From Diplocloster agilis (GTDB lineage Bacteria; Bacillota; Clostridia; Lachnospirales; Lachnospiraceae), in assembly GCF_019042275.1 (NCBI RefSeq), contig NZ_JAHQCW010000054.1:1-37718 (forward strand): a DNA stretch of 37,718 nt, in the 5' to 3' direction. Numbering within the stretch: the stretch's first letter is position 1; each line of letters begins with the position of its first letter. Both the position numbers and the translations under genes were made by a program. Of this stretch, positions 23,665 to 32,093 are shown in pieces. The notes under the pieces were generated by a model. That model saw nothing but the letters and a program-made list of their open reading frames with translations, was not told the origin of the DNA and searched no databases.

Positions 23665-25413
23665 CTACATTAATCTCCCATAATACATATCACTGAATAT
23701 ACCATCCGTTTCAACCAACTCATCATATCTGCCGGACTGAACGATTTTTCCGTGATTTACAACAATGATATTATCACAGTTTTTAAGTGTAGTAAGCCTA
23801 TGGGCAATAGATATGATTGTCATCTGATTTTCTTCTTTTAGCTTTTCTATTTCATTTTGGATCTGTTTTTCTGATGTATTGTCCAATGCGGACGTCGCTT
23901 CATCCAAAACCAGTATTTTAGGTTGTCTTAAAAAGATACGGGCAATCGCAATCCTTTGTTTTTGTCCCCCAGATAAATTATTCCCGTGTTCTGCAATCAT
24001 TGTATAAAGCTTGTCCGGCAAAGAATTTATAAAATCATAAAGATTTGCTTTTTTAATCGCCTCATTGATTTCCGCTAAGGTTGGTTCATCTTCCAGTCCA
24101 TAACAAATATTTTCATATAATGTACCTGCAATCAAAAAAGGATTTTGAGGAACCAGTGCTATAATATCTGCAATTTCTTTTCTTGATAAACCATCGATGT
24201 CCTTTCCGTCAATATATATCTTTCCCTTTGCTTTTTCCAGTTTGCAAATTGTCTTGATCAGCGATGATTTCCCACCGCCACTAGGGCCTGCAATCCCTAA
24301 AAAACAACCTTTATCAATGGAAAGATTTATATCGGTAAGCACTGTTTCTTCATCATAAGAAAAGTTTAGATGAACTATGTCAATCATATGTAAGGGAAAA
24401 ATGCTTTCATTAATTCCGTTCTTTTCGGGGATCGAATAAGAAAAATCATTTGGTATTTCAGTCATTTTAAAAAAATCTTCTGCCAAAATTAAACTTTCCG
24501 ATAACTCATCTAATATCCTGTGTAGTTCTTCCAGCGGTTTAATCAGTTGTGAAAAACACAGATAAGAAGTTAAAATCGAACCAACGCTTATTATTTGCCG
24601 GGTCGCCAAATAAGAAGAAGCGCCAATCATCAGCACGGTAAAAAATATTTCGTTAAAAAATTTGAAGCTATCATATTTCGCCATTTGATAATGATGTTTC
24701 ATTTCTTTATTTCTTAAAAATTCAGATTTCTCATCAAAGCGTTTTTCTTCAATCGTATTACTGTCACTCATTCTTATTACTTCAATACCATTCAACAGTT
24801 CAACGATAGAGCCGTCCATAGATGCTTTCGTTTCCAATAATTCAATACGAATACCTTTTTGTGTACTGATTTGTCTAAAAACGATTGCGATTCCAATCGG
24901 GATTACAAGCAAAGTAGGCAACGCCAGATAGGCAGGCAGGGTAATAAAAATGACAATGATTGCTCCAATACTATTAAAAATCGCCGGAGCAAAATCCATG
25001 AAAATAAGCTTCTCTAATTTGATGGTACCCTCCAGACAACGGTTTAATCTTCCATGAATATTACCAGTCATATTGTTTTTGAAATATTTAAGACTTGCCT
25101 TTAATAATGATGAAATGACAATACCACGCGCCTTTTTCTCCGTTTGAGTTGCGGTATCCTCAACCATGATCCTGCGTAATATGATGATAAGTTGATTTAT
25201 AATATTAACGACTAAGATCAGCAGTAAAATAGGTACAATTTTATCAAAACTAATCTGTTCTTGCGAAAAAATATCGTCTGTAAGCCAGCCGATTGCTTTA
25301 GGAGTAATTTGTGCAAGACCTGCAGAAAAAATCATGATAATCAATATAAAAATAAAGTTTAACTTTTGCCTGAAATCCAGCAAATTATATAATTTTTTTA
25401 CCGTTTGTTTCAT
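23665..25413 (-). CDS. ABC exporter half-transporter, A+T-rich
   Basis: A 582-residue type IV (ABCB-like) exporter: five to six membrane helices in residues 20-290 and a C-terminal ATPase with Walker A GPSGGGKSS (376-384), Q-loop VPQNPF, signature LSGGQ (480-484), Walker B ILVLDEA (500-506) and the H-loop SIAHRLTT. It probably works as a homodimer, since no partner is adjacent. The gene is visibly richer in A+T (many AAA, ATA and TTA codons) than its neighbours, suggesting acquisition from a lower-GC relative. No ribosome site stands out before the ATG. No peptidase C39 domain or precursor peptide is seen; substrate unknown. Confidence 0.92.
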   Translation of the reverse strand: MKQTVKKLYNLLDFRQKLNFIFILIIMIFSAGLAQITPKAIGWLTDDIFSQEQISFDKIVPILLLILVVNIINQLIIILRRIMVEDTATQTEKKARGIVISSLLKASLKYFKNNMTGNIHGRLNRCLEGTIKLEKLIFMDFAPAIFNSIGAIIVIFITLPAYLALPTLLVIPIGIAIVFRQISTQKGIRIELLETKASMDGSIVELLNGIEVIRMSDSNTIEEKRFDEKSEFLRNKEMKHHYQMAKYDSFKFFNEIFFTVLMIGASSYLATRQIISVGSILTSYLCFSQLIKPLEELHRILDELSESLILAEDFFKMTEIPNDFSYSIPEKNGINESIFPLHMIDIVHLNFSYDEETVLTDINLSIDKGCFLGIAGPSGGGKSSLIKTICKLEKAKGKIYIDGKDIDGLSRKEIADIIALVPQNPFLIAGTLYENICYGLEDEPTLAEINEAIKKANLYDFINSLPDKLYTMIAEHGNNLSGGQKQRIAIARIFLRQPKILVLDEATSALDNTSEKQIQNEIEKLKEENQMTIISIAHRLTTLKNCDNIIVVNHGKIVQSGRYDELVETDGIFSDMYYGRLM

Positions 25414-25484
25414 AGTAGAATACCTTGATAATTAGTTTGAATATCCTTCTTTTTTGGTATAGGAGACTTTCCGTCTGGCTTTAT

Positions 25485-25516
25485 GCATATTATATCATGC
25501 TACTTTCATATCGTCA
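25485..25516 (-). promoter_or_regulatory. Possible promoter of the ABC exporter
   Basis: Minus strand TATAAT (25489-25494) with a TGACGA-like -35 (25511-25516, 16-bp spacer). The -10 lies in an imperfect palindrome, GCATATTATATCATGC (25485-25500). An 18-codon reading frame (MHKARRKVSYTKKEGYSN) starts right after the -10, probably by chance. Confidence 0.3.
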
Positions 25517-25530
25517 TTTCTTTTTTACCT

Positions 25531-25835
25531 GTTCTTCCTGGAGGCCTCGTATGGCCGCCGCTTACGGCTTGGAACCGCGGGCGGTATACGGGGACGCTCC
25601 GGGCAGCCGGTTCTTTTGTATCTCCCTTGGAGCGCATAGGGCGGCTGTGAATACGCTTTGTGAAATCGGAAAGCCGGATTCAGGATGCACGGCGGACTTC
25701 ACGTCCGACGGGCAAGAGCCTCTGAACCGGGAACACGTCAGGTGTTCCTGGTGAATAGGCTCGGTTCCTGAATCCGGCTTTTCGATTTCACTTAGCGGAT
25801 TCCAGCGCTAACGGTCCGCATCCTTTGGCGGCACG
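25531..25835. repeat. Palindromic element B with the same structured core
   Basis: The core 25662-25789 (128 nt) matches core A at about 95%. The second base pair is G-C in A and A-T in B, a compensatory change, and AAGCCGGATTCAGGA/TCCTGAATCCGGCTT pairs perfectly here. The left arm starts GTTCTTCC and includes GTATGGCCGCCGCTT as in A and C, but diverges elsewhere. The right arm is shorter and ends against the stop codon of the anti-sigma gene, so the element looks truncated or reshaped on that side. It separates the ABC exporter from the sigma operon. Confidence 0.8.
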
Positions 25836-25837
25836 TC

Positions 25838-26785
25838 CTATTTAATTAATTCATTGTCCTTTAACAGCGGCTGCAGTACATCTGTCGGTATCTCGAAGTA
25901 GCACATTCCCATATAGCCGGGAGCGACGTCATACTCGTCAAAGACGATCACAAGCTTATTCTGGTCATTGATATAGAAATTCTGGTCCGCTTTGATCTCA
26001 GTAAACTGGGCGTCGTCCGGCGCGTCCGGGTCATCCAGGAAATAGATCTTGCCGTCATCGGGGTTCTTCATCTGTTCACGCATCTGCTCTTTAATATTTT
26101 CACTGATAACCTTAACATAATCTGCCCCATCCTTAAACAGCCCCGGGAAGGTTACCTGTTCACCCGTCGTTTTATCCAGTGTATAATAGCGCTCGGTCTG
26201 GGCTCCGCTGGCCATGGTTTCCACTGCCCACAGCTTAATAATATACAGTCTGTCATCGTCCCTTATTACCTCGGAGTCGATATCCAATCCTTTGTGGATC
26301 TCTCCGTCGGACTCAATATCCGATTTATACTCTTCGATCAGCTTATTCGTATAGGCTTCGATGTCCATATTGATCTTCTTCGTGCTTTCTTCCAGTTTGT
26401 CTTTCGCCGGATTCTCGGTCTCCTCCGGATTTACCACAACATTGGGCACCTTTACATTTGCCTCATGATTCTCGCTTTGTTCCTGATAGGTTCGGAAAGT
26501 AACCGCCCTGACGATGCTGCCCAGCACGGGAACCTCCGACATGGCCATGGCCACATTCTGATTGGTATTTACCAGGATGGTCAGTACCAGCATCGCGGCT
26601 ACTGCGGTCATCCCTGCGCCCTTTACAAAATGGATTACCTTTGAACGCCCTTTTTCTTTTTCTGCTCTGTTGATGGATTCTTCTATTTTATTTTTCAATT
26701 CTAATGGCACCTCGCATTTCTCATAATCATTTTTCATCTCGTTTAACCGTTCCTGTCCCTCTAAATTGATATCTTCGAATTTCAT
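25838..26785 (-). CDS. Second RsiV-like anti-sigma factor (DUF3298)
   Basis: A 315-residue paralogue of the protein at 7460-8341. A cytoplasmic part of about 50 residues, one membrane helix (AGMTAVAAMLVLTILVNTNQ), then AMAMSEVPVLGSIVRAVTF, matching the paralogue's block after the membrane. The outer part has a helical linker and a C-terminal DUF3298 domain (FYINDQNKLVIVFDEYDVAP). Expected to sequester the adjacent sigma factor until proteolysis. Start 26785 has GGAGGG six bases upstream; the 11 codons before it overlap the sigma stop region. It is 16 bp after the sigma gene; palindrome B follows its stop. Confidence 0.88.
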   Translation of the reverse strand: MKFEDINLEGQERLNEMKNDYEKCEVPLELKNKIEESINRAEKEKGRSKVIHFVKGAGMTAVAAMLVLTILVNTNQNVAMAMSEVPVLGSIVRAVTFRTYQEQSENHEANVKVPNVVVNPEETENPAKDKLEESTKKINMDIEAYTNKLIEEYKSDIESDGEIHKGLDIDSEVIRDDDRLYIIKLWAVETMASGAQTERYYTLDKTTGEQVTFPGLFKDGADYVKVISENIKEQMREQMKNPDDGKIYFLDDPDAPDDAQFTEIKADQNFYINDQNKLVIVFDEYDVAPGYMGMCYFEIPTDVLQPLLKDNELIK

Positions 26786-26801
26786 GTCTATCCCTCCTTT
26801 T

Positions 26802-27275
26802 CTATCCTGCAAGCTCAATCTTTAATTTTTTCAGCGCCCGGTAAAGCCTCGTTTTCACCGTGTTCACATTTTCATTGATAATCCGGGCGATGTCTTCCAA
26901 CTTCCGGTCCTCAAAGTAACGCAGGATAATAATCGTTCTGTCCTTCTCATCCAGTTTTTCCAGGCTGTCCCAAACATCAAAATCCATATAGCGGTCCTCG
27001 TGCGCAGAATCCACGTCCTCGATCCCAACGGTTTCTTTCCGGTTCTTGCGGATAAAATCAAGCGCCGTGTTGATTACCACCCGATATACCCAGGTCGCTG
27101 CGTATTCCGCCTGCTTGACGGAGGAGCTGTTCTTTATTGCCCGGTAGGCGCTCTCCTGAACGATGTCCATGGCATCCTCCTGATTTCTCACGTAACTGTA
27201 GGCTAAGCGATAGTAACTCTCGTAATTATTAAGCAGAAGAGCCTTAATCTCTTCATCCATCGATTTCTTTCGCAA
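26802..27275 (-). CDS. Second ECF sigma factor, SigV-like
   Basis: A 157-residue factor with region 2 (YVRNQEDAMDIVQESAYRAI, then WVYRVVINTALDFIRKNRK) and region 4 (LDEKDRTIIILRYFEDRKLE and NVNTVKTRLYRALKKLKIE). The start is probably TTG at 27275, with a G-rich site (AAAGGGG) about eight bases upstream; the ATG at 27260 is too far from any ribosome site. Promoter P2 lies 65 bp upstream with the TGAAAC/CGTCTA form, so positive autoregulation is likely. Its paralogue at 8338-8841 may recognise the same promoters. Confidence 0.92.
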   Translation of the reverse strand: MRKKSMDEEIKALLLNNYESYYRLAYSYVRNQEDAMDIVQESAYRAIKNSSSVKQAEYAATWVYRVVINTALDFIRKNRKETVGIEDVDSAHEDRYMDFDVWDSLEKLDEKDRTIIILRYFEDRKLEDIARIINENVNTVKTRLYRALKKLKIELAG

Positions 27276-27339
27276 CCTTCACACCCCTTTCCTGTCGTTC
27301 TATTTTTAAATTTGCTCTCTTTATTTTGTTTACATCTTT

Positions 27340-27368
27340 TAGACGTACCGGTTTTACAAAAAGTTTCA
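27340..27368 (-). promoter_or_regulatory. ECF-type promoter P2 of the second sigma operon
   Basis: Minus strand TGAAAC (27363-27368), 17-bp spacer, CGTCTA (27340-27345). Five bases further, TGTAAACAAAATAAAG (27319-27334) is identical in sequence and spacing to the block after P3. Confidence 0.85.
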
Positions 27369-27479
27369 AGATTTTTATTTTTTCTAAAACATTTTCTTTT
27401 TATTTTTCAAAAGCTGCTTCTGTCTGATTAAAACCTCTCTCTACATCATACTCTTTGCCGTCCAAACTGAAAAGGCCGC

Positions 27480-27519
27480 AAAAAACCGGGGCCGGCGATT
27501 TCTATCGCCGGTCCCGGTT
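27480..27519 (-). terminator. Terminator after the DUF3298-like gene
   Basis: A 16-bp G+C-rich hairpin (27484-27519; arms AACCGGGRCCGGCGAT and complement, one mismatch) followed on the minus strand by six T. It ends the gene at 27562 and insulates P2. Confidence 0.88.
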
Positions 27520-27561
27520 CTGACTTTTTCTGTCAATTTTATGCTGCTTATTCTTTTCTGA

Positions 27562-28236
27562 CTAACAATCGGAACAGCCCTTCCGCCTCCCCCTCTTTTC
27601 AAAGGGCAGAAAAAACTGAGGCATTCCTGTGGAATACGGAGCCACCTCATACTGTTGAAAAAATACCACAAGTCCGTCCGGCGTCACATAGAAATCCCTG
27701 GCATTCCAATTTTCATCCGTTAACTTTTCGTAGTCATCAAAATAAGTACCCGGCATTTTCTTCAGCCGTTCCCTGATCTGAGCGTTTACCACCTTTAAAA
27801 TACAACTCCGGAAATCAGCGCCCGGCGGATAAAACGCGGAAACGGGAATCCGGCTTCCATTCTGAAAATCCCAGGTATCGCCCCGGCGGATCGTCGTTCC
27901 GTGCGCCCCGCCGGTAAACATATACTGGTCCGTAAACAGACTGGTTATACACCTCTGATTAAAGGTTACCGCATACTCCACAAGCACCTCATAGGTAATC
28001 GCAGGAAAATGATTCTTCTCGTCAAACTCCAGTTCACTGACCGCGTCCTGGAACAATTTATTCCTGCAGTATTCCTCCAGGGTACGGGCCTGCTGCTCAT
28101 AATACCGGTTGATTTTCTCCGCCGCTTGTTGATTACAATCCGTAGTAAACTCCGGATAATGTATCGTGTAACTCAAAATCGGCGTATGATCCTGCTTCAT
28201 AGTATCCTCTAATACATGATCGAAAATTCTCTGCAT
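27562..28236 (-). CDS. Stand-alone DUF3298-like protein without membrane anchor
   Basis: A 224-residue protein resembling the outer domain of RsiV: a first part like the DUF4163 segment (SYTIHYPEF, TYEVLVEYAVTFNQRCITSL, FTGGAHGTT) and a C-terminal DUF3298 part ending VVFFQQYEVAPYSTGMPQFF, which parallels YEVAP and YDVAP in the two anti-sigma factors. No signal peptide or transmembrane helix is seen, so it should be cytoplasmic unless the start is wrong. Similar stand-alone genes exist in Clostridia; their role is unknown. It lies directly upstream of the second sigma operon but is separated by a terminator. Confidence 0.8.
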   Translation of the reverse strand: MQRIFDHVLEDTMKQDHTPILSYTIHYPEFTTDCNQQAAEKINRYYEQQARTLEEYCRNKLFQDAVSELEFDEKNHFPAITYEVLVEYAVTFNQRCITSLFTDQYMFTGGAHGTTIRRGDTWDFQNGSRIPVSAFYPPGADFRSCILKVVNAQIRERLKKMPGTYFDDYEKLTDENWNARDFYVTPDGLVVFFQQYEVAPYSTGMPQFFLPFEKRGRRKGCSDC

Positions 28237-28354
28237 ACTTACCTTCCATATATATCACATTACTCCATCATATGCCGCCATCCGCTCATGTATTCATACA
28301 GGCCCTGAATTTCAAAAGCCGAATCCCTGTCCTAAAGCCGCTCCGGTATCGCCG

Positions 28355-28564
28355 TCATCCCATCAGGAAATCCAGTATATCCCAGCCCTCCGAGTTATTA
28401 GCCTTATATAGTTCCGTATATCCGCAATTCGTACAACTGATCGTGACAAATTTTTTATTCTGAACATCAAAAATCTTGGCAAAATTCCCACCGGTAGCCT
28501 GAAACTGGTCACTCTCATAATGCCGGCACCCGCATTTTGGGCATACATATTGCACTTTCTCCAT
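28355..28564 (-). CDS. Small zinc-ribbon protein, DUF2082-like
   Basis: A 69-residue protein with two cysteine pairs (VCPKCGCRHYESDQF near residue 6 and ISCTNCGYTELYK near 45), a zinc ribbon as in the 'nucleic-acid-binding Zn-ribbon' DUF2082 group. The start at 28564 has AGGAGG eight bases upstream; longer frames to 28600 or 28656 include that site and are unlikely. It follows the Bce-type permease by 94 bp. Exact role unknown. Confidence 0.85.
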   Translation of the reverse strand: MEKVQYVCPKCGCRHYESDQFQATGGNFAKIFDVQNKKFVTISCTNCGYTELYKANNSEGWDILDFLMG

Positions 28565-28658
28565 ATCACTGTCCTCCTGACTGAACCTCCATGGTAACAA
28601 ACGATTTCACGTAACACCATCATTTTACCAAAGAATCCTTCAAAAAGAAACCCCATGT

Positions 28659-30647
28659 CTACCGGACTAACCGATAGTAAACTTTAGCCGTCCTCATATA
28701 TACCAGCGAATAGACCAGCGCAAACACTACGACGGTGACGCAGGTGCAGATAAATTCCAGCCGGATATCCGTCAGATTAAACATAACCAGGAGTCTGCTG
28801 ATCATCGGAAATGCGAACATGACATGGATGACGGCCACAATAAGGGGCAGGAAAAACACCATGGATACCTGCTTGCGGATACTGGATCTCACTTCATCGT
28901 GGCTCATGCCGACCTTCTGCATAATCAGGAAGCGTTCATGATCCTCGTAGCCTTCGGAAACCTGCTTGTAGTAGATAATCAAAACCGCAGCCATAACAAA
29001 GAGGATACCCAGGAAAATACCGATAAACAAAATCCCGCCAAAGGATATATACCAGCCGCTCAAGGAAGTATACATAGAATCCACATAGCCGGAAGATATC
29101 TCATTATGAACCCGGTCAACAAAAGCATAAGAAAAATCAACACAATCATCCTTCTTTCCATCGATATCACAGTTCCATTCCAAGGTCCAGCCGTTAACTT
29201 CCGGTTGCAAACCGGCTGCCCGGCAAATCCGTTCCCCGGCCTCCTTATCCTTCACGATCAGAATATTCTCATCAAAAATTGCATAGGGATCTTTTTTGCC
29301 CAGAATGGAAGTTTCCAATTTTTCCTGTATCCGGAATTCCTCTTCACCGATCTGCAGCACATTCCCCTTGACAGAATCCTTGATACTGAATACCAGCACT
29401 TCATCATCCATAAGAGACACCTGTTTTTGCTCAATCCGGTTGTAATCTTCTAACGGGATGATGGTAAATGAACTCTGCTGGACCGAATCCATCGTAACAT
29501 AGTTACCATACATGCCCTCATTTGCATTCACATATTTTCCATCTTCCTTGTAGGTATAAATATCCTGGTAAGAAAAATAGAATTCATCCGCAACGCTGAC
29601 CTTAGAATCCGCCGTCATTTCCTCCAGAATACGGTCGATTCCCGCTATCTGTTCTACGCTCTCCAGCTTGTTAACCTGAAGATCATGAGGGAACCGGTAC
29701 CGGATAGTTTTCTCCTGGCTGACGTACAAGGAGACGGACCCGGCGATCATAACCAGGACCATTGTACTTAAGATACAGATATTCGCCAAGCCCACCGCGT
29801 TTTGTTTCATCCGGTACACCATGCCGGATACAGCAATAAAATTTTTCGGCTTATAGAAGAATTTCTTATTATTTTTCAGTACCCTCAATAAGGCGATACT
29901 GCCCGCTGTGAACAACGCATAGGTCCCCACAATGACCAGAATCACGGCCAGGAAGAATTTGGCGAAAGCCTCCATCGGATTCTGGGTGACAATGGCAATA
30001 TAATAACCGCTTCCCAGGCAGATCACGCTGACCAGGGCCAGCCACCAGGATACCTTCGGAATCTTTTCCCCCTTATTTCCTCCTCGCAGCAGTTCAATGG
30101 GATTTACCATGCGGACATGGAAAATATTGGTCACCAGATTCAGCCCAAAGATACACAGGAATAAGGTCATGGAAGATAACAGCGCCTTAGGCGCTAATCC
30201 AAAGGATAGAGAAACCTTTAAATTAACCAGCTTAAGCAGGACCAGGAACACCAGTTTTCCCAGGACAAAGCCGCTGATGATCCCCAGGATCATGCAGAAC
30301 AGATACGTCATAATCGTTTCCCAGGCCAGGATACGGGCCACGTGTTTCTTCTCAAGCCCCAGGATACAGTAGAGGCCCAGCTCTTTTTTCCGCTGTTTGA
30401 TCAAAAAGCTGTTCGTATAGTACAGGAAAATGACGGCGAAAATACCGATGATGTAAGACCCGGTTCCCAGAATCACAGCCATATCCTTGCCGCCGCCCAT
30501 ATGATTCAGCCCGTCGTTATAAGCCAGCACCTGAAAGATAAAGAACATACAAATCGTCAGGATGCAGGTCAGCAGGTAAGGAAAATATGTCTGCCGGTTC
30601 TTTTTCAGGTTGGTCAGGGCCATCCGGATATAGAAAAACCTACTCAT
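28659..30647 (-). CDS. Bce-type ABC transporter permease
   Basis: A 662-residue FtsX-like permease. About ten membrane helices are arranged as in BceB: one at residues 15-40, three around 50-175, two around 200-245, one at about 280, then a large extracellular domain (about 310-505), and three C-terminal helices. In Bacillus, BceAB removes bacitracin and similar antibiotics from lipid II-cycle intermediates and also forms the sensor complex with BceS. Start 30647 is set by AGGAGG eight bases upstream and overlaps the ATPase stop by 8 bp. The downstream zinc ribbon may be co-transcribed. Confidence 0.93.
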   Translation of the reverse strand: MSRFFYIRMALTNLKKNRQTYFPYLLTCILTICMFFIFQVLAYNDGLNHMGGGKDMAVILGTGSYIIGIFAVIFLYYTNSFLIKQRKKELGLYCILGLEKKHVARILAWETIMTYLFCMILGIISGFVLGKLVFLVLLKLVNLKVSLSFGLAPKALLSSMTLFLCIFGLNLVTNIFHVRMVNPIELLRGGNKGEKIPKVSWWLALVSVICLGSGYYIAIVTQNPMEAFAKFFLAVILVIVGTYALFTAGSIALLRVLKNNKKFFYKPKNFIAVSGMVYRMKQNAVGLANICILSTMVLVMIAGSVSLYVSQEKTIRYRFPHDLQVNKLESVEQIAGIDRILEEMTADSKVSVADEFYFSYQDIYTYKEDGKYVNANEGMYGNYVTMDSVQQSSFTIIPLEDYNRIEQKQVSLMDDEVLVFSIKDSVKGNVLQIGEEEFRIQEKLETSILGKKDPYAIFDENILIVKDKEAGERICRAAGLQPEVNGWTLEWNCDIDGKKDDCVDFSYAFVDRVHNEISSGYVDSMYTSLSGWYISFGGILFIGIFLGILFVMAAVLIIYYKQVSEGYEDHERFLIMQKVGMSHDEVRSSIRKQVSMVFFLPLIVAVIHVMFAFPMISRLLVMFNLTDIRLEFICTCVTVVVFALVYSLVYMRTAKVYYRLVR

Positions 30648-31407
30648 CAGAAGCACCTCCTGTAGCCAGCACCGTCAGCGTACTGGAAATCTTGGAGTAC
30701 AGCTCGTCATTACTCATGGAGCCCCGGTAGATCTGATTAAAGACGATACCGTCCTTGATGAACATAATACGGCCGGCATGGCTGGCAGCCTGTGTGCTGT
30801 GGGTTACCATGAGAATCGTCTGCCCTGCCTGATTAAGCTCCGAAAATATATTTAAAAGACGCATGGATGCCTTGGAATCCAGCGCTCCGGTCGGTTCATC
30901 GGCCAGGATTAACTTCGGCGAGGTGATCAAAGCACGCGCCACGGCAGCCCTCTGTTTCTGGCCGCCCGACACCTCATAGGGATATTTTTGGAGGATATCT
31001 GTGATCCCCAGCTGCTTTGCGATCGGGTCCAGCCGTTTTTTCATCTCCTCGAAGGGTTTCCTGGCCAATACTAACGGAAGAAAGATATTGTCCTGAATCG
31101 AAAAAGTATCCAGCAGATTAAAATCCTGGAACACAAACCCAAGGTTTTTTCTTCGGAATGTGGAAATTTCTTTGTCCTTGATTTTCGACAGATCCATTCC
31201 GTCTAACACCACATGGCCGCTGGTGGCTTTATCCAAGGAAGCGACGATGTTTAAAAGCGTCGTCTTACCGGAACCGCTCTCCCCCATAATGGCCACATAT
31301 TCTCCCTGGTCTACCGTAAAGGATACGTCGGAGAGGGCCTGTACCTGGTTGCCGCCGAATCTGGTCGTATATATTTTTTTCAGATTATGAACTTCCAACA
31401 ATGACAT
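30640..31407 (-). CDS. Bce-type ABC transporter ATP-binding protein
   Basis: A 255-residue ATPase: Walker [11 protein letters not shown]-loop VFQDFNLL, signature VSGGQKQR, Walker [14 protein letters not shown]-loop VTHS. This is the MacB/LolD-like class that pairs with FtsX-type permeases. Start 31407 has GGAGG upstream; eight further codons to 31431 include that site. It is preceded by a promoter and a BceR-type operator, so it should be induced by the regulator encoded at 34244-34924. Confidence 0.95.
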   Translation of the reverse strand: MSLLEVHNLKKIYTTRFGGNQVQALSDVSFTVDQGEYVAIMGESGSGKTTLLNIVASLDKATSGHVVLDGMDLSKIKDKEISTFRRKNLGFVFQDFNLLDTFSIQDNIFLPLVLARKPFEEMKKRLDPIAKQLGITDILQKYPYEVSGGQKQRAAVARALITSPKLILADEPTGALDSKASMRLLNIFSELNQAGQTILMVTHSTQAASHAGRIMFIKDGIVFNQIYRGSMSNDELYSKISSTLTVLATGGASDE

Positions 31408-31458
31408 CACATGTTTCCTCCTTGAATTCACTTTAGATGATAGACTAAGTATAAAAAA

Positions 31459-31522
31459 ATTATAGCATTTATGCCATGGTTTCCACTTACATTTTTACCG
31501 TTTAATCTTACACTTTTGTAAG
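31459..31522 (-). promoter_or_regulatory. Bce transporter promoter with BceR-type operator
   Basis: A perfect dyad CTTACA-CTTT-TGTAAG (31507-31522) matches the TnACA-N4-TGTAA box bound by BceR-like regulators. A half-site CTTACA lies 20 bp closer (31486-31491). The -10 TATAAT (31459-31464) is 52 bp before the ATPase start; its -35 is poor, as expected for an activated promoter. Confidence 0.8.
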
Positions 31523-31545
31523 GTAAGAAGTCGAATTCTATGAAA

Positions 31546-31577
31546 CAAAAAACAGGACAGACCTAAGGCCTGCCCCG
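31546..31577 (-). terminator. Terminator after the cold-shock gene
   Basis: Minus strand hairpin GGGCAGG...TCTGTCC (two G-U pairs) around CCTTAGG, then TG and six T. It lies about 100 bp past the csp stop and next to the BceR-type box. Confidence 0.6.
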
Positions 31578-31680
31578 CAAAACTTTTAAAATTATACAAT
31601 GATACAAATATTCAAATGGTTGATTCTACTCAGCATCGGATATTGTGGCTTTGGATAATTTGTTTTGATTCTGATAAAAC

Positions 31681-31893
31681 TTATGCTGTACGTACGTTAG
31701 CAGCTTTTAATTTTCTGCTGTCTTTCGGATCTACCTCTGTATCGTAAGTAACCTTCTGTCCGTCTTCCAGACTTTTGAAACCATCGGATACAATTGCGGA
31801 AAAGTGTACAAACACGTCGTCTCCACCATTATCGTCTGTGATAAATCCAAATCCTTTTTGTGAGTTAAACCATTTTACCGTACCGTTATTCAT
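31681..31893 (-). CDS. Cold-shock domain protein
   Basis: A 70-residue CspA-family single-stranded nucleic-acid chaperone. [16 protein letters not shown] (RNP1) and DVFVHFSAI (RNP2) are complete. Start 31893 has GGAGG seven bases upstream; five further codons include it. CspA proteins melt RNA hairpins and can act as transcription antiterminators. Its own leader contains a strong terminator hairpin (see 31935-31992). Confidence 0.96.
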   Translation of the reverse strand: MNNGTVKWFNSQKGFGFITDDNGGDDVFVHFSAIVSDGFKSLEDGQKVTYDTEVDPKDSRKLKAANVRTA

Positions 31894-31934
31894 TGACAGT
31901 ACCTCCATTTTTATATTTGTATCAATCTGTGTAT

Positions 31935-31992
31935 AAAAAAACTGACCGGTATTTGTAAATCATTAAAAGAATGACTTACAAATACCGGCCAG
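31935..31992 (-). terminator. Terminator hairpin within the csp leader
   Basis: Arms of 23 nt (31942-31964 and 31970-31992) pair throughout, with two G-U pairs, around a 5-nt loop, followed by seven T (31935-31941) on the minus strand. It lies between the promoter at 32021-32049 and the start at 31893, so transcripts must read through it to make the protein. It may be an attenuator controlled by cold or by Csp itself. Confidence 0.8.
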
Positions 31993-32020
31993 CTTTCAGA
32001 TTCAAATTGATTACTAAGCT

Positions 32021-32049
32021 ACTATAACACAGCCGGTTTAAAATGTCAA
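32021..32049 (-). promoter_or_regulatory. csp promoter
   Basis: Minus strand TTGACA (32044-32049), 17-bp spacer, TATAGT (32021-32026). The expected transcript starts near 32014, leaving a 120-nt leader, usual for cold-shock mRNAs. Confidence 0.8.
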
Positions 32050-32093
32050 CATATTGTCACATTTTTTATCAATAAGTTTTTATTCGTAAATTC

